From contig CALZFC010000027.1 of the NCBI GenBank assembly GCA_945643635.1, positions 3,786,501 to 3,850,500 of the forward strand: a stretch of 64,000 bases of DNA, written 5' to 3'. The DNA comes from Allodiplogaster sudhausi. Lineage: Eukaryota > Nematoda > Chromadorea > Rhabditida > Diplogasteridae. Numbering within the stretch: position 1 is the first letter of the stretch; every line of letters starts with the position of its first letter. A program made the position numbers and the translations under genes. Below the pieces are notes generated by a model. The model did no database searches. It had not been told where the DNA came from and saw nothing but the letters and a program-made list of their open reading frames with translations. Shown here piece by piece: positions 46,660 to 58,049 of the stretch.

Positions 46660-47400
46660 ATAAAATTAGCTTCGGCGAGTCAGAGTGAATACACATTCGC
46701 ATGAATATGATATTCATATTCAACTTAAACATTTTCTTGTTCAGTAAGTTCAGAACATTAAAGACCAACTTGCTTATATTCATCGCCAAAGTGCATAAAT
46801 AGGATGTATGTATGTATGCACGTATGGATATCGTTAACGTTTATTGGGTGAGTGAAAGAAACACAAACGATCTTGCAAAGTTAAATAAATGGAAGTGTAA
46901 AATCTTTATCAGCAGGCGGGAAATATGTCGTCGAAACAAATGAATTAGGGGAAATATTAAATAATTGCCACGACCTGACATAATGGGGTTGCTTCAGGGC
47001 AAGTCCACTAATACAGGAATAGAAGGAATTTACTTACTTACTTTACTTACGGAACCGGAGTGACACGTGGGTCTGAAATTAGCAGAAAGATAGAAGAATT
47101 AGAATAGATAAATATAATGGAATATAGGCTAGTACTGAAAAGAAAATACGGAGGATGTAAACGCAAATAAACGCGGAACAGTACAGAAGCGATAAGAGAG
47201 GGGGGGGGGGGGTAAGGACATCGATTTGGAGAGATAATTAAATAACTTCGTGGAACGAATAAAGAAGGAGTTGGATCGGGCTTTGATGCGGGTGGTGGGA
47301 ATAGCTACTTGGAAGGAGAGCCCACGCGTCCGAGAGTTACGAAAGTGGAAGTGATGCAGATAACGATTGCCTAGCTTCCTATGACCAAAGAAAAATCGAT
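46660..47400. other. No gene recognised
   Basis: A short open stretch near 47,275-47,360 (ALMRVVGIATWKESPRVREL) could be an old retroelement trace. A poly-G run is at 47,200-47,212. Confidence 0.3.
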
Positions 47401-47419
47401 GCGCTAAAGGGAAGTCGTT

Positions 47420-47873
47420 ATCGTCTAGTCGCTACTTAAGGGATGGAATTTGTAAAAGGCGAGTACGTTCCGTACTAGGGGGTAGAGAATCGGAAGCATA
47501 TCCTATTCGCGTAAAATAATTAAGGACTTTTCTAGAAAGTAATCATATTGATAGGGAGCATTTGGAAGAGAGATAGAACAATAAAACTACTCAAACAACA
47601 TTCCACGACTCAAAGAGCTTTCAATTAATTATCAATACTGCATCAATACTATCGTCTAGTCGCTACTTAAGGGATGGAATTTGTAAAAGGCGAGTACGTT
47701 CCGTACTAGGGGGTAGAGAATCGGAAGCATATCCTATTCGCGTAAAATAATTAAGGACTTTTCTAGAAAGTAATCATATTGATAGGGAGCATTTGGAAGA
47801 GAGATAGAACAATAAAACTACTCAAACAACATTCCACGACTCAAAGAGCTTTCAATTAATTATCAATACTGCA
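47420..47873 (+). repeat. 231-bp tandem duplication
   Basis: ATCGTCTAGTCGCTACTTAA starts at 47,420 and again at 47,651. The two copies look identical over about 220 bp. Either very recent or an assembly duplication. Confidence 0.9.
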
Positions 47874-47978
47874 CGCACAAATCATTCTACATTGAAAAAG
47901 TTTCTTGAACTTGATAAAAATTAAAATGCTCATTCCGCGCTGCGACTTGGATAGAGGACATATTAAAATTGGGGTTTA

Positions 47979-48178
47979 ACCTTGATATATGATTCCCACA
48001 TTAATTTAGATATTTAGGTGCTAATACTGCTAATAAAATTCTTAATTTTCAATCAGGCTAAGAAAATCATAAGGATTTATGTGACAAAAGTTGGGAGGGC
48101 CTTTGTTATAGTCCGTTTTGGCTAAATACAGACTATTAGCACCTAAATTTAAATTATTGTGGGATATATCAAGGTTAC
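47979..48178. mobile_element. 200-bp MITE at the 3' end of the MYG1 exon
   Basis: AACCTTGATATATGATTCCC at the left end pairs with TGTGGGATATATCAAGGTT at the right. The arms include TTTAGGTGCTAATA and its complement. It supplies the stop and last residues of the chimeric frame on the minus strand. Confidence 0.75.
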
Positions 48179-48793
48179 CTAAAGGGACTCCAGTTCGCCG
48201 CTCCTTTCGCTTTCGTACTTCTACCGCACGAATTGCCATCTGAAGTGCACCGCTCTTCGTCTTGTTTTTGCCTATGTAGCCACTCGCGTGCACGAAGACG
48301 CAGCCATCAATGCCAATGCTTCGCGAAAGGTCTTCATTGTACAATCCTCTCCACGCCTGTGGCAGGTGGCATCTACAACAAATATATGTATGCATATGCA
48401 CATTCATTTCGTGCAATTAAACGATATTAATAAAACTATATGTGTCAAGTAGTTTAGAATCTTATACCTGGCCGTATCGTTCGCACCTTTTTTTTCGGGA
48501 ATGCACTGAACCGCCCATAAGTCCTCGGTACTGATATAGTAGACCACGTAGAGAATATTACAGCTGCGAAGATCTGAAAATTGAATAAACTTTCCTATCG
48601 TGAATGTAGAATATCTAAACATTTCACATTGGACTTAAGATATTGCTGGAATGAATTAAAAAGGGATATGTATGTAAGAGAGTGTTGTTAGCATACCCTT
48701 CTTTTCCTCGTAATTGAAAAAATTGCTTTTCCATCGAAGCCCGTGATGTCCATGGTGTTCGGGCAGCACGATAATCTGGCCAGATGCGTGGTT
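48042..48793 (-). CDS. C-terminal third of a MYG1-family protein (3' part of a chimera)
   Basis: Three exons with matching phases: 48,793-48,697 (NHASGQIIVLPEHHGHHGL, FNYEEKK), 48,573-48,468 (SCNILYVVYYISTEDLWAVQ, then CIPEKKG) and 48,372-48,042 (LPQAWRGLYNEDLSR, GCVFVHASGYIGKNKTKSGA). These match the C-terminal region of MYG1, a conserved DHH-type exonuclease of nucleus and mitochondrion; the WRGL and VHASGFIG motifs are diagnostic. The N-terminal catalytic metal-binding part is absent. Upstream, only 65 nt away, is a myosin VI exon in a compatible phase. The last about 45 residues are read from an inserted MITE. On its own this fragment cannot be a nuclease. Confidence 0.75.
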
Positions 48794-48858
48794 CTAAACG
48801 GAAGGAAACGATAAATCACGAATAAAGGATAGCAATAAATGCAGGCCCTCGGCGCCAC

Positions 48859-49737
48859 TCTCAACGCGGCAGCCACCTCAGCACTCCGACCATTTGCTTC
48901 ATTTACTCGAGTACTCCAACCTCGGCTGTCTCCTGCATCATCGATAAAGGTCACATTTCCCAGGTGGAGAATGGCAGCGAGAAGAGCGTAGAGGCGGAGA
49001 AGGTTCGAAGGGTCAAGGCCTGTTCCACGGAGCGCCGCGGATACGGTGGCTAGCTGAGAAGCGTCATCCAGCACGGCATCGGACAGGAAATCAGCCTGAT
49101 GGTGAAATGAATCCTCTCGGTATCTCTGCTGCTCTTTTCTCAACCAACCGAAATTCTTGCGCTAGGAATGGAGTCTTGGTCCTGTGCAAAGAAGGCGGGG
49201 CACGAGGAGAGGTACTGACGACTAAGAAATGATGATTATTGTATTTTCTCTCTCTCTCTCGCTTTCTCAAACCCGAAATTTGCTGGGCTTGTCGAGTCGC
49301 AACTTCTGGAAAGTTTGGTGGTCGACGCCGGCGATGAGTTGGTAGAAGATGTGATAGTTGCGCTCTCCAGGAGACTGAGTGGCCACCCGAGTTCGCTCCA
49401 GCAGGTAGTGAGAGATGAAGCCGCCGCACAGACGACGCTCAAAGCGAACACGGCTCTCGCTTCTCCGCTCTGTGCCCTCTTTCTTCTCTGTTCTCTTCTC
49501 ATTCTCTGATCTCTTCTCCTTATCTGCTCTCTCTCTGTATTCTCCTCCATCTCTCGCTTTCCTCTCTGTCCACCATATTACCTGTCTGTCAAAGTGGACC
49601 TCGATGAACTTGCCGAATCGGCTGCTGTTGTGGTTGCGAAGAGTCTTGGCATTGCCGAATGCTTCCAGGACGGGGTTGGCTAAATAGAAAGAATATACAA
49701 AAGATAGCCTGAAGGAAAGAGCGAGAGGGGCGAGAGT

Positions 49738-49768
<31 letters not shown>

Positions 49769-50708
49769 AGTTAGGGCGAGAGAGAATACAAACTCTCGAG
49801 GACGCTCTTCTGGATAGAGAAGGCAACGGATTCGGTGGCCGCACAGAGGAAGGACAGAATTGCCTTTTGACTCTCGGTCTTGCCAGAGCCAGACTCGCCA
49901 GACACAATCACACTCTGTGAAGCTCCAGTTCGACGCAGCTCACGACGGGCTTTTTCTCCTGCAAACAAATCCACTCTCTCTATTTCTCTCTCTACCTCTC
50001 CCTCTCTCTCTCTCTCTAACTACCAATGGCATAGATGTCAGGTGGGAGAATTCCGAGTGATTTCCCACTGTATTCAGAAATGGAAGGGGCTCCATACATC
50101 CCGTCCAGTTGTTCGTACGGATTCACAGCCACCAGAATGTTGCCGACGTAGGACTGGAGAGAGGAGAGGAAGTCTACGAGTTCAAATAGATCGAATGGCA
50201 TTCGGGCGGGATATTCAAAAGCTGACATAAATGAGTTTCTTGTGGAATCGCAAGCGGCAGTTGTGGAGAAGAGTCGCCTCATTCAAATGGACCAGACTGC
50301 CTGAATTACGAAGACCAAAATTATCATTCATTATGAAATTCATCTTCACTTCTGATTCTCTCTCTCTCCCTCCCTCTCTCTCTTTGTCTCTCTGTCTTTC
50401 TACAATTTCTGCCACTGACAGTTGTCCTCGACATCTCGATCGTTCTCTTCTTCCGCTGCCATAACGTCGTCGTAGCCTGCTGATATCTGTGAATGGAAGG
50501 AATTAGAACAACTTCTCCAATAGGTATTGGTTCAAAAGTTATACGTATATAAGAGAGAAGAATAAAACGGCAAGAGACAGAAACGGACTTGAGAGAGGGA
50601 GTTGTCATCTGGCTGGATAGTGATGGCGTTAGCGTTGAAGTCGACGAGTGTGCCACGGATGAAGCCTTCTCTCGGATCAGCGAGCCAGAGTGGCCGACCG
50701 AACTCCAT
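48859..50708 (-). CDS. Myosin VI motor domain, N-terminal half only (5' part of a chimera)
   Basis: The start at 50,708 ([20 protein letters not shown]) matches the N-terminus of myosin VI. Then about 50,491-50,424 ([12 protein letters not shown]), 50,310-50,230 ([17 protein letters not shown]), 50,160-50,030 ([13 protein letters not shown]), the P-loop [10 protein letters not shown] near 49,890, switch [10 protein letters not shown] near 49,620, and [14 protein letters not shown] near 49,420. The final exon (about 49,100-48,859) contains ILHLGNVTF. Myosin VI is the minus-end-directed actin motor; in C. elegans its spe-15 member acts in spermatogenesis. The chain stops at about residue 380, so switch II, the actin-binding region, the lever arm and the cargo tail are absent. 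The last exon ends AAALR at a GTGGCG donor, phase 0. Several introns are CT/GA-rich. Confidence 0.75.
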
Positions 50709-50879
50709 CGCTGAAGTGAAGATGAGTGAGCCCCTCGCTCCCATTTCTGCTTCTTACACTCAATTCATGTTAATTGTTTTTAACAACAAGTGCCACTGCA
50801 CTTTAGGGTAATGTTTTCACTACGGATAACATAAAGAAATTAAATAATATTTTCGCTATTCAGATATGGATGTATTTAT

Positions 50880-51050
50880 TTCTTGTTTCTATTGGTGTCG
50901 TCCTCAAAGAGTGCATTCAACTGACTTTAATTCCGTTGTATTTCAGGAATTTGTGCAGTTTAGAACGCAACGATGCAAACTTAAAGAAAGTATGTATATT
51001 AAACGGATATTTGATTTACATTTTTTATTCCCAGTTTAGTTTTTTATTAT
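50880..51050. other. Intergenic, no gene seen
   Basis: AT-rich gap between the divergent myosin and PDZ genes. Confidence 0.4.
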
Positions 51051-51052
51051 TC

Positions 51053-51314
51053 AAAAGAGACAAAGTGCAAAACATTTCGTATAAAAGGGGTGAAATGGAG
51101 AATTCTTCGCATTCTCTTCTTCCTCACTCACCATCGAACGGTCGACAATGGCTACTGCTGCTGGTCCTCGCGTCAGTGCTCTCTTCACTCTCTGCGCTCT
51201 CTCAATTTCTCTCTCCCTCAACCTCCACTTTTCACATTCCTCTTCATTCCCGCTCTTTTCTTATTCCTTTTTCCCCTTCCTGGCCCTCTTTTCTCCTCTC
51301 TCCTTCGATTCCCT

Positions 51315-51365
<51 letters not shown>

Positions 51366-52715
51366 CTCTCTCTGCAGGAACTCGTGGTGGAGATTCCGAT
51401 GGAAGAGGGCGACCCTCTTGGCGCCGTTCCAAATGACAAGATGGTCATCGTTCGTATCCAGGCCGGAACCATTTCGGAGGGCAAGCTCGAGGTCGGCAGA
51501 GAGTCGTGGCGATGATTTCCCCTTCCCTCTTTCCCTCCATGTGTTCCACTCCATCTACTTCAATTTTCCTCTCCAGATCGGTGACCAGGTGCTGAAGGTG
51601 AACAACATCAAGATCCGCGACGGAAACCACTTTTACGAGCTTCTCCGCTTCGCTCCGCTTCGCTCCGCCCGTTGCTGCGTTAGGATATAGTCAATAATCA
51701 ATAATGAGAAATGAAAGAATAAAGGACAACGGAAAAGGAGCAAGAGGAAGCTGCCTCATTTGATGATAAATCCAGATTCAGGCTGGCAATCTGCCGCGAC
51801 GACGCGAAGGCCACGGAAGTGCAGAACCAAGTGCACATTCCGCCCGAGCGCGAGTGCAACGTCACGCGCCGCGATGGCTACGAGTACTTGGTCAGCACAC
51901 CGAACCGCTATCTCATTTATGAGAGTCTAACTATTATTAATCTCACACTAATTGCAGCTGACGTCTCTGGAGTGGAAGGCCAACGGACCCAAGCTCGGTC
52001 TCAGCATCAAGCACTTCCAGAACCGCGTCCTGGTGTCCCGCACCGAGACTGGCACTCTCTCCGCCCAGGCACTCAAGGTAGCCGCCGGCCAAAGTGCAGC
52101 TCAGAGAGAAGCACTTCTTCATTCAGATGCTTGACCACATCGTCGACGTCGAAGGCCACCCCGTCACTGACAAGGACGTCTGCCGCGACCTCATCATCCG
52201 CTGCCTCAAGGGCACGCAGAAGTGATCGCTGCTGATCGAGCGGCCGACGACGATGGAGACGAAGCAGTGGGCGCAGCGCGCTCTCGACGCCAGCTCCATG
52301 GTCAATTCCATGCTCTTGGAATACGGTAGTTGATGGTACGGTAGTTCAGGCGAACCAGCCGCCTTCGGTCCAGATGAACTCGGACGTCCGCAACATTCTG
52401 CAGCGCGAGCGGGCCAAGCTCAAGGCCAACGCCAACAAGGTATACTTTATCTCTGATTTCTTATGGAAATCTTTGATCTTTCAGCCTCCCCCCAAGGGAA
52501 TTCTGGTGGGCGCCTGCCGCCGCCCGAATCCCGTCACCATCAACGAGGAGGTCAAGAAGGACATCATCGCCTCCGACAACGAGGGCAAGGCACTGCGCCC
52601 CGTCAAGAAGTAGGCCACGCCCACCACATCCAAGCTCCTCCCACCCGTCCATCCAGTTCCTCCTCTCAAAGCCCCGCCTACTCTCTGCTTTCCTTCCATT
52701 ACACTTCTGTATAAA
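51053..52715 (+). repeat. PDZ inverted repeat, arm 1
   Basis: Reverse complement of 56,670-58,322. It begins just before GTGCAAAACATTTCGTATAA and ends near TTCCATTACACTTCTGTATA. It differs from arm 2 by a longer CT tract, a 10-bp duplication and point changes. Confidence 0.9.
51148..52613 (+). pseudogene. Two-PDZ-domain protein gene, broken copy
   Basis: Same exons as the intact gene at 56,771-58,223, with a TATAAAAGG promoter at 51,079. Two lesions separate it from that copy. CTTCGCTCCG is duplicated near 51,650, a 10-bp insertion that shifts the frame at the end of the first PDZ domain. In the second domain GTQKC has become GTQK-stop through TGC to TGA at 52,223-52,225. The C-terminal exon (PKGILVGACRRPNPVTINEE to VKK stop) is intact but unreachable. 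I call it a pseudogene, recently inactivated because the rest is nearly unchanged. Confidence 0.75.
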
Positions 52716-52727
52716 ATTATAAGAAAA

Positions 52728-53232
52728 GGGTACTCTTCAGCTATTTGTACCCCAAAATGTTTCAAAAATTTTTTTTTCTCAAACTTGGCTCAGGGTGGTT
52801 GTTTGGCATAAGAAACACGAATATAACATTCATTTTTAATTATAATGTCATTTAAACAATTTACAGTCAGTTTTGTGGAAAATAAGTTTTGGCTCAGATC
52901 GCGTTGTAAATCTCGCAAAAGGGGGTTACTTGGCACGAGGTACATGAATATGAATTTCATTTTACACAATTTAGTCGTTTTGGGAAGGTTCGCTATATAT
53001 GGTAAAGTGAACATCGGGCGGGACGGTCACTCGTGCTGTCCACTCCCAGATACTAAATAGTTCGCGGGAAGTTCCACAAAACGGACTGTAACTGTTTAAA
53101 TGACATATTAATTAAAAAATGAATGTTATATTCGTGTTCCTCGTGCCAAAGAACCCCCTGAGCCAAGTTTCAGAAGGAAAAACATTTGTGAAAAATTTTG
53201 GGGTTTTGGGGTACAAATAGCTGAAGAGTACC
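52728..53232. mobile_element. 505-bp fold-back element
   Basis: GGTACTCTTCAGCTATTTGT at 52,728 pairs with the complement ending at 53,232. The arms run about 160 bp (through GAATGTTATATTCGTG). It starts within 15 bp of the end of PDZ arm 1 and has no partner beside arm 2. Confidence 0.8.
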
Positions 53233-53239
53233 AAGAAAA

Positions 53240-54085
53240 GATATCTTGTCCACTCTTAGAAATACATAAACGCAAAAACATGAGATGATCAGAGTATTAT
53301 GACAGTGTAAAGGGATTATTATTATTCTACTTTCTACTTACTCTCCTTATTATTCTCTTCACATGACCTCTCTTTATCCTCCCCTATAAGATATGTGCTC
53401 TTCCCTGAGGCCTGAGGAATCCTCTCCTCTCTCCTTACCGTCTCTCTGCTCCTATCGAATAAGAAGTTTGTACTACAGCGTCGGCATTGAACCGCGCTTA
53501 ACAGTGAGTAGGAAATAATGAAAAATATAGCTTATTTGAAAGAGTATTTTCAGCTCTGCAACATAAGATAGTTGACTCATGATAGAATGCATATAAGGAC
53601 GCTTCTCCAAAGTCTGGATGCCTCTGAGGCTCTAAAAGCAAATATTTTCAAATTCTACTTGAAAATCTTTCTAATACAATATTTGTGGCAATCTTTTCAT
53701 GAATATTACCTTGTTATGCGCTTTACTAAGAATTCTCTAATTTTGTCGACCACGGGCGGAGACCAAATAGGCGACATTTATATTCGCGCGAAAAGCTCGT
53801 AGAAAGGACACCTTCTATCCCCGCAAAGGAGGGTTTTCATTTCATCACTTTTTTATATTCCAGAAGATCTCCATGTCAATAATTGTGATCTGTACCGTAG
53901 AATTTTTTAAATATATACTATATTTAAGCAATAACGTTACTTCTTTTTGTGCTTTATCACGTAGAAGCTTTAAGGGGGCGTGGCTTGTCGTGGGAACGAC
54001 TTGTGAGGGGCGTGGCTTATGAAGGGGCGTGGCGATGATGGGTGTGGCTTGTGAGGGTGCTTGGCTAGTGAGACGTGGCTCTTAC
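53240..54085. other. No gene recognised
   Basis: Intergenic. GGGGCGTGGCTTGTGAGG-type short repeats lie at 53,974-54,080. Confidence 0.4.
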
Positions 54086-55793
54086 GCCTTGCTGATGAGG
54101 AAGGGCACGGTGATGGTCTCCTTGGTGGCCGGTCCCAGGCGAGCGCAAGTCTTCTTAGCGCTCTGAAACATAAGATAACAATTACTATTGTATTTTCTTA
54201 AAATTAAAACAACAAAAATGTTTTCTTACCTTGTCTGCATCGGTCGCCTCGTAGAAGACAATGACGATCTTGTCTGGAGTCGCAGTTTCCTGCACCCGGT
54301 CCACCTTCAATGAAGAGGTGCAATTAGAATTAAAAATGATAATGAGCGAAATTAAATATATAATTAAAAGTAATAAGAACGCGAACCTCAATCTCTCCTT
54401 CTCCGCCCGCCTGGATAAAGGAGAAGACTTGACCGGGTTGACTTGGTTGGCTGCATTATTCGAGCACTTCACCTTCACTGCGACACGGCCCGGCGAATTG
54501 TTCGTGAGCTGCGAATTTTTTTAAATATAAGTTTAATAAGACTCCCAAGGCAAACGCGGCAATTCGAGCATTCTTTCATTATCTTTCAATGATCCCCCTT
54601 CTTTAAAGATATAGAATATATTTTTACCTTGACGGTCCGCACTCCCTTCTCCTTGGGCCACTTGACCTCGGCGGGCTCGACCACGAATGGCTTCTCCGCT
54701 GGCTTCTCCGCTGGCTTCTCCGCTGGCTTCTCGGCTGGCTTTGCGCCCTCGCCTTCTTTCTTCTCCGTTGGCTTCGCGTCTTCGCCTTCCTTCTTCTCCT
54801 TGGATTTTTTTAGCCGTTTAAAAGCTAGTGCTCAATTTCTATTAAAAAAAATTAAAATATTAATTTACCGGAGTGGCAGGCATCTCCTTCTTGGACTTGG
54901 CTTCTTCCTTCTTAGCCTCTCCCTCCTCTCCTTTCTCTTTCTCCTTTCCTCCCTCCTTCTTCGACTTGGCTCCGTCCTTCTTGGAATTGGCTGTTTCCTT
55001 CTTTGAGCTGGCGCCTTCCTTCTTGTAGTTGGCTCCTTCCTTCTTGGCCTCTCAATCCTCTCCCTTCTCTTTCTCCTTTCCTCCGTCCTTCTCCTTCATC
55101 GATGCCTTATCCTTCTTCGACTGCTTGTTTTCTCACTTTTCTTGCTTTTGCCGGTCTTTCCGCTCTTCGCGCTCTTCTCCGCCATTTCTGAATAAAATAT
55201 TATGTAAACCAGCTTTTTTTTATAATTACTTATATTTTCATATGTCAGTGTGCAACCCACCTTCCTCAGCGCCCTCGGCTTCTTTCTTCTCGTCTTTATC
55301 CTTTCCCTCCTCCTTCTCCTCTTCCTTCTTCTCTGCCTCGTTTCCCTCCTCTTTCTTCTCCTCCTCTTCTTTCTTCTCTTCTCCCTCTTCCTTCTTCTCC
55401 TTTCCCTCTCCCTTCTTATCCTCTTTTCCATCTTCCTTCTTCCCCTCTTTTCCCTCTTCCTTCTTATCCTGCTTGGCCACCTCCTCCTTCTCCTCTTTTG
55501 CTCCTTACTTCTTCGCCTCCTTCACTTCGGCCGCTTTAGCAGCTGTGGGGGCAGCATTCGTAGGGGGCGGAGCTGGGCCCCTTCGCAACGGCCACCTTCT
55601 TCTTCTTCTGAAATGCTATTATTATTGAAATTGTTCACAATTCATAATTAATCAAATGTAGAAACCAAAATCTTTTTTTTAATTCCAAATCTTCCTTACA
55701 GCGCAGGCAACGAGAGCAAGGAGAACGAAAAGAGTGGAGGCAGCGTGAAGAAGAAAGGGAGAGAAGAGCGACGGGGGAAACAGCGCCATGGCG
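54083..55793 (-). pseudogene. MSP-domain protein with Lys/Glu-rich region, multiply broken
   Basis: Read on the minus strand. MALFPPSLFSPFLLHAASTL then FVLLALVACA (about 55,793-55,702) is a signal anchor. A long Lys/Glu-rich region follows (55.61-55.24, 55.19-54.87 kb), then repeats of KPAEKPAE and PAEVKWPKEKGVRTVK (to 54,629). The MSP domain runs over about 54,512-54,386 (LTNNSPGRVAVKVKCSNN), 54,305-54,234 (TPDKIVIVFYEATDAD) and 54,162-54,083 (TKETITVPFLISKA, stop). MSP folds are Ig-like dimerising modules of nematode sperm motility. Within the first MSP exon the frame entering (VNPV) does not match the frame leaving (VFSFIQAGGEGEIE), as if 5 nt were gained near 54,433. In-frame stops occur near 55,507 and 55,053, and a frame slip near 55,580. 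A MITE end lies in the intron at 54,550-54,608. Confidence 0.65.
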
Positions 55794-55899
55794 AATCCTG
55801 CATATTTTAATATTTATTTTATTAATATGGTTGTTCTAAAGGTATAAGAGAGAGAGAGAAAAGAGAGGGGGAGAAGAGAGAAATGAAAGTCGGAGGGGA

Positions 55900-56660
55900 A
55901 GATCGGGTCCTTGGTTCTTCAACCTGATTGCGCGCAGATTGCGTCGATTGGAGTTCCGGCCAGCTTCAGCCGCTGATCGCAGTGGAAATGAGCTAGAAAA
56001 TTCGAAATACGACACATCGAGTTAATTTTAGAATTATTTTGAATTTGCACGTCACAAGTTCAGTAGGTTGAGAAATATTGAACTGAAAAGTTCTCATGAA
56101 AACGAGGGCATTTCCGATTTCTGTTGCTATATTTCAGGAATTATGTTGAGTTATACTTTTACCCGGGACGTGATCAAGGTTAATATACTTTTCTACATTC
56201 TTCTAGAAGCAGGGAAAATCTTGTTTACCCAGCTTTCTGGGGGATAAAGGGATCCTTTCTTCTCTTCTTGCGAATATAATTCCCGCCTGTTTGGTGGTCG
56301 AATAAAAGAAGAAAAATCACTAGAAGGACTTACGATAAGTATTCGCGACCAAAACCGACAAAAATAGAGAGCTCTTATTGTTAGTAACGCGCATAATGAT
56401 GTAATATTTGTGAAAGTTTTGTCATAAATAGTAAAAAAAAATTGTCTTAGAAAGGTGTTCAAATGGTATTTGAAAATATTCACTTGTCAGTAGTGAATAG
56501 TCTCATTGTTTTCAAATCATATATTGTGGTTCTGAAAATTCTACTTCGAATAAGCTATCGTGTGCATTCGTGGCTTACAGAGGGATAATCGTTAAAAAAA
56601 TTCTTGTACGTCTCGTGTTTTCGCCTTTATGTATTTCTGAGAATGAACAAGATATCTTTC
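55900..56660. other. One orphan exon-like stretch, otherwise no gene
   Basis: On the minus strand near 55,990-55,922 CDQRLKLAGTPIDAICAQSG ends in a stop and looks like a last exon, but I could not find the rest of its gene. Confidence 0.3.
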
Positions 56661-56669
56661 CTTATAATT

Positions 56670-57997
56670 TTATACAGAGGTGTAATGGAAGGAAAGCAGA
56701 GAGTAGGCGGGGCTTTGAGAGGAGGAACTGGATGGACGGGTGGGAGGAGCTTGGATGTGGTGGGCGTGGCCTACTTCTTGACGGGGCGCAGTGCCTTGCC
56801 ATCGTTGTCGGAGGCGATGATGTCCTTCTTGACCTCCTCGTTGATGGTGACGGGATTCGGGCGGCGGCAGGCGCCCACCAGAATTCCCTTAGGGGGAGGC
56901 TGAAAGATCAAAGATTTCCATAAGAAATCAGAGATAAAGTATACCTTGTTGGCGTTGGCCTTGAGCTTGGCCCGCTCGCGCTGCAGAATGTTGCGGACGT
57001 CCGAGTTCATCTGGACCGAAGGCGGCTGGTTCGCCTGAACTACCGTACCATCAACTACCGTATTCCAAGAGCATGGAATTGACCATGGAGCTGGCGTCGA
57101 GAGCGCGCTGCGCCCACTGCTTCGTCTCCATCGTCGTCGGCCGCTCGATCAGCAGCGAGCACTTCTGCGTGCCCTTGAGGCAGCGGATGATGAGGTCGCG
57201 GCAGACGTCCTTGTCAGTGACGGGGTGGCCTTCGACGTCGACGATGTGGTCAAGCATCTGAATGAAGAAGTGCTTCTCTCTGAGCTGCACTTTGGCCGGC
57301 GGCTACCTTGAGTGCCTGGGCGGAGAGAGTGCCAGTCTCGGTGCGGGACACCAGGACGCGGTTCTGGAAGTGCTTGATGCTGAGACCGAGCTTGGGTCCG
57401 TTGGCCTTCCACTCCAGAGACGTCAGCTGCAATTAGTGTGAGATTAATAATAGTTAGACTCTCATAAATGAGATAGCGGTTCGGTGTGCTGACCAAGTAC
57501 TCGTAGCCATCGCGGCGCGTGACGTTGCACTCGCGCTCGGGCGGAATGTGCACTTGGTTCTGCACTTCCGCGGCCTTCGCGTCGTCGCGGCGGATTGCCA
57601 GCCTGAATCTGGATTTATCATCAAATGAGGCAGCTTCCTCTTTCTCCTTTTCCGTTGTCCATTATTCTTTCATTTCTCATTATTAATTATTGACTATATC
57701 CTAACGCAGCAACGGGCGGAGCGAAGCGGAGAAGCTCGTAAAAGTGGTTTCCGTCGCGGATCTTGATGTTGTTCACCTTCAGCACCTGGTCACCGATCTG
57801 GAGAGGAAAATTGAAGTAGATGGAGTGGAACACGTGGAGGGAAAGAGGGAAGGGAAAATCATCGCCACGACTCTCTGCCGACCTCGAGCTTGCCCTCCGA
57901 AATGGTTCCGGCCTGGATACGAACGATGACCATCTTGTCATTTGGAACGGCGCCAAGAGGGTCGCCCTCTTCCATCGGAATCTCCACCACGAGTTCC

Positions 57998-58049
<52 letters not shown>

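Noticed and set aside
48694..48760. Myosin switch II (DITGFD)
   Set aside because: The resemblance to the DIxGFE motif is in a different frame from the splice-supported one, which matches MYG1 (GQIIVLPE, FNYEEKK).
57010..57070. A premature stop (LEYGS stop) in the intact PDZ copy
   Set aside because: A 52-nt intron with GTCAAT donor and TTCAG acceptor removes it and keeps phase 0, so the gene is not broken there.
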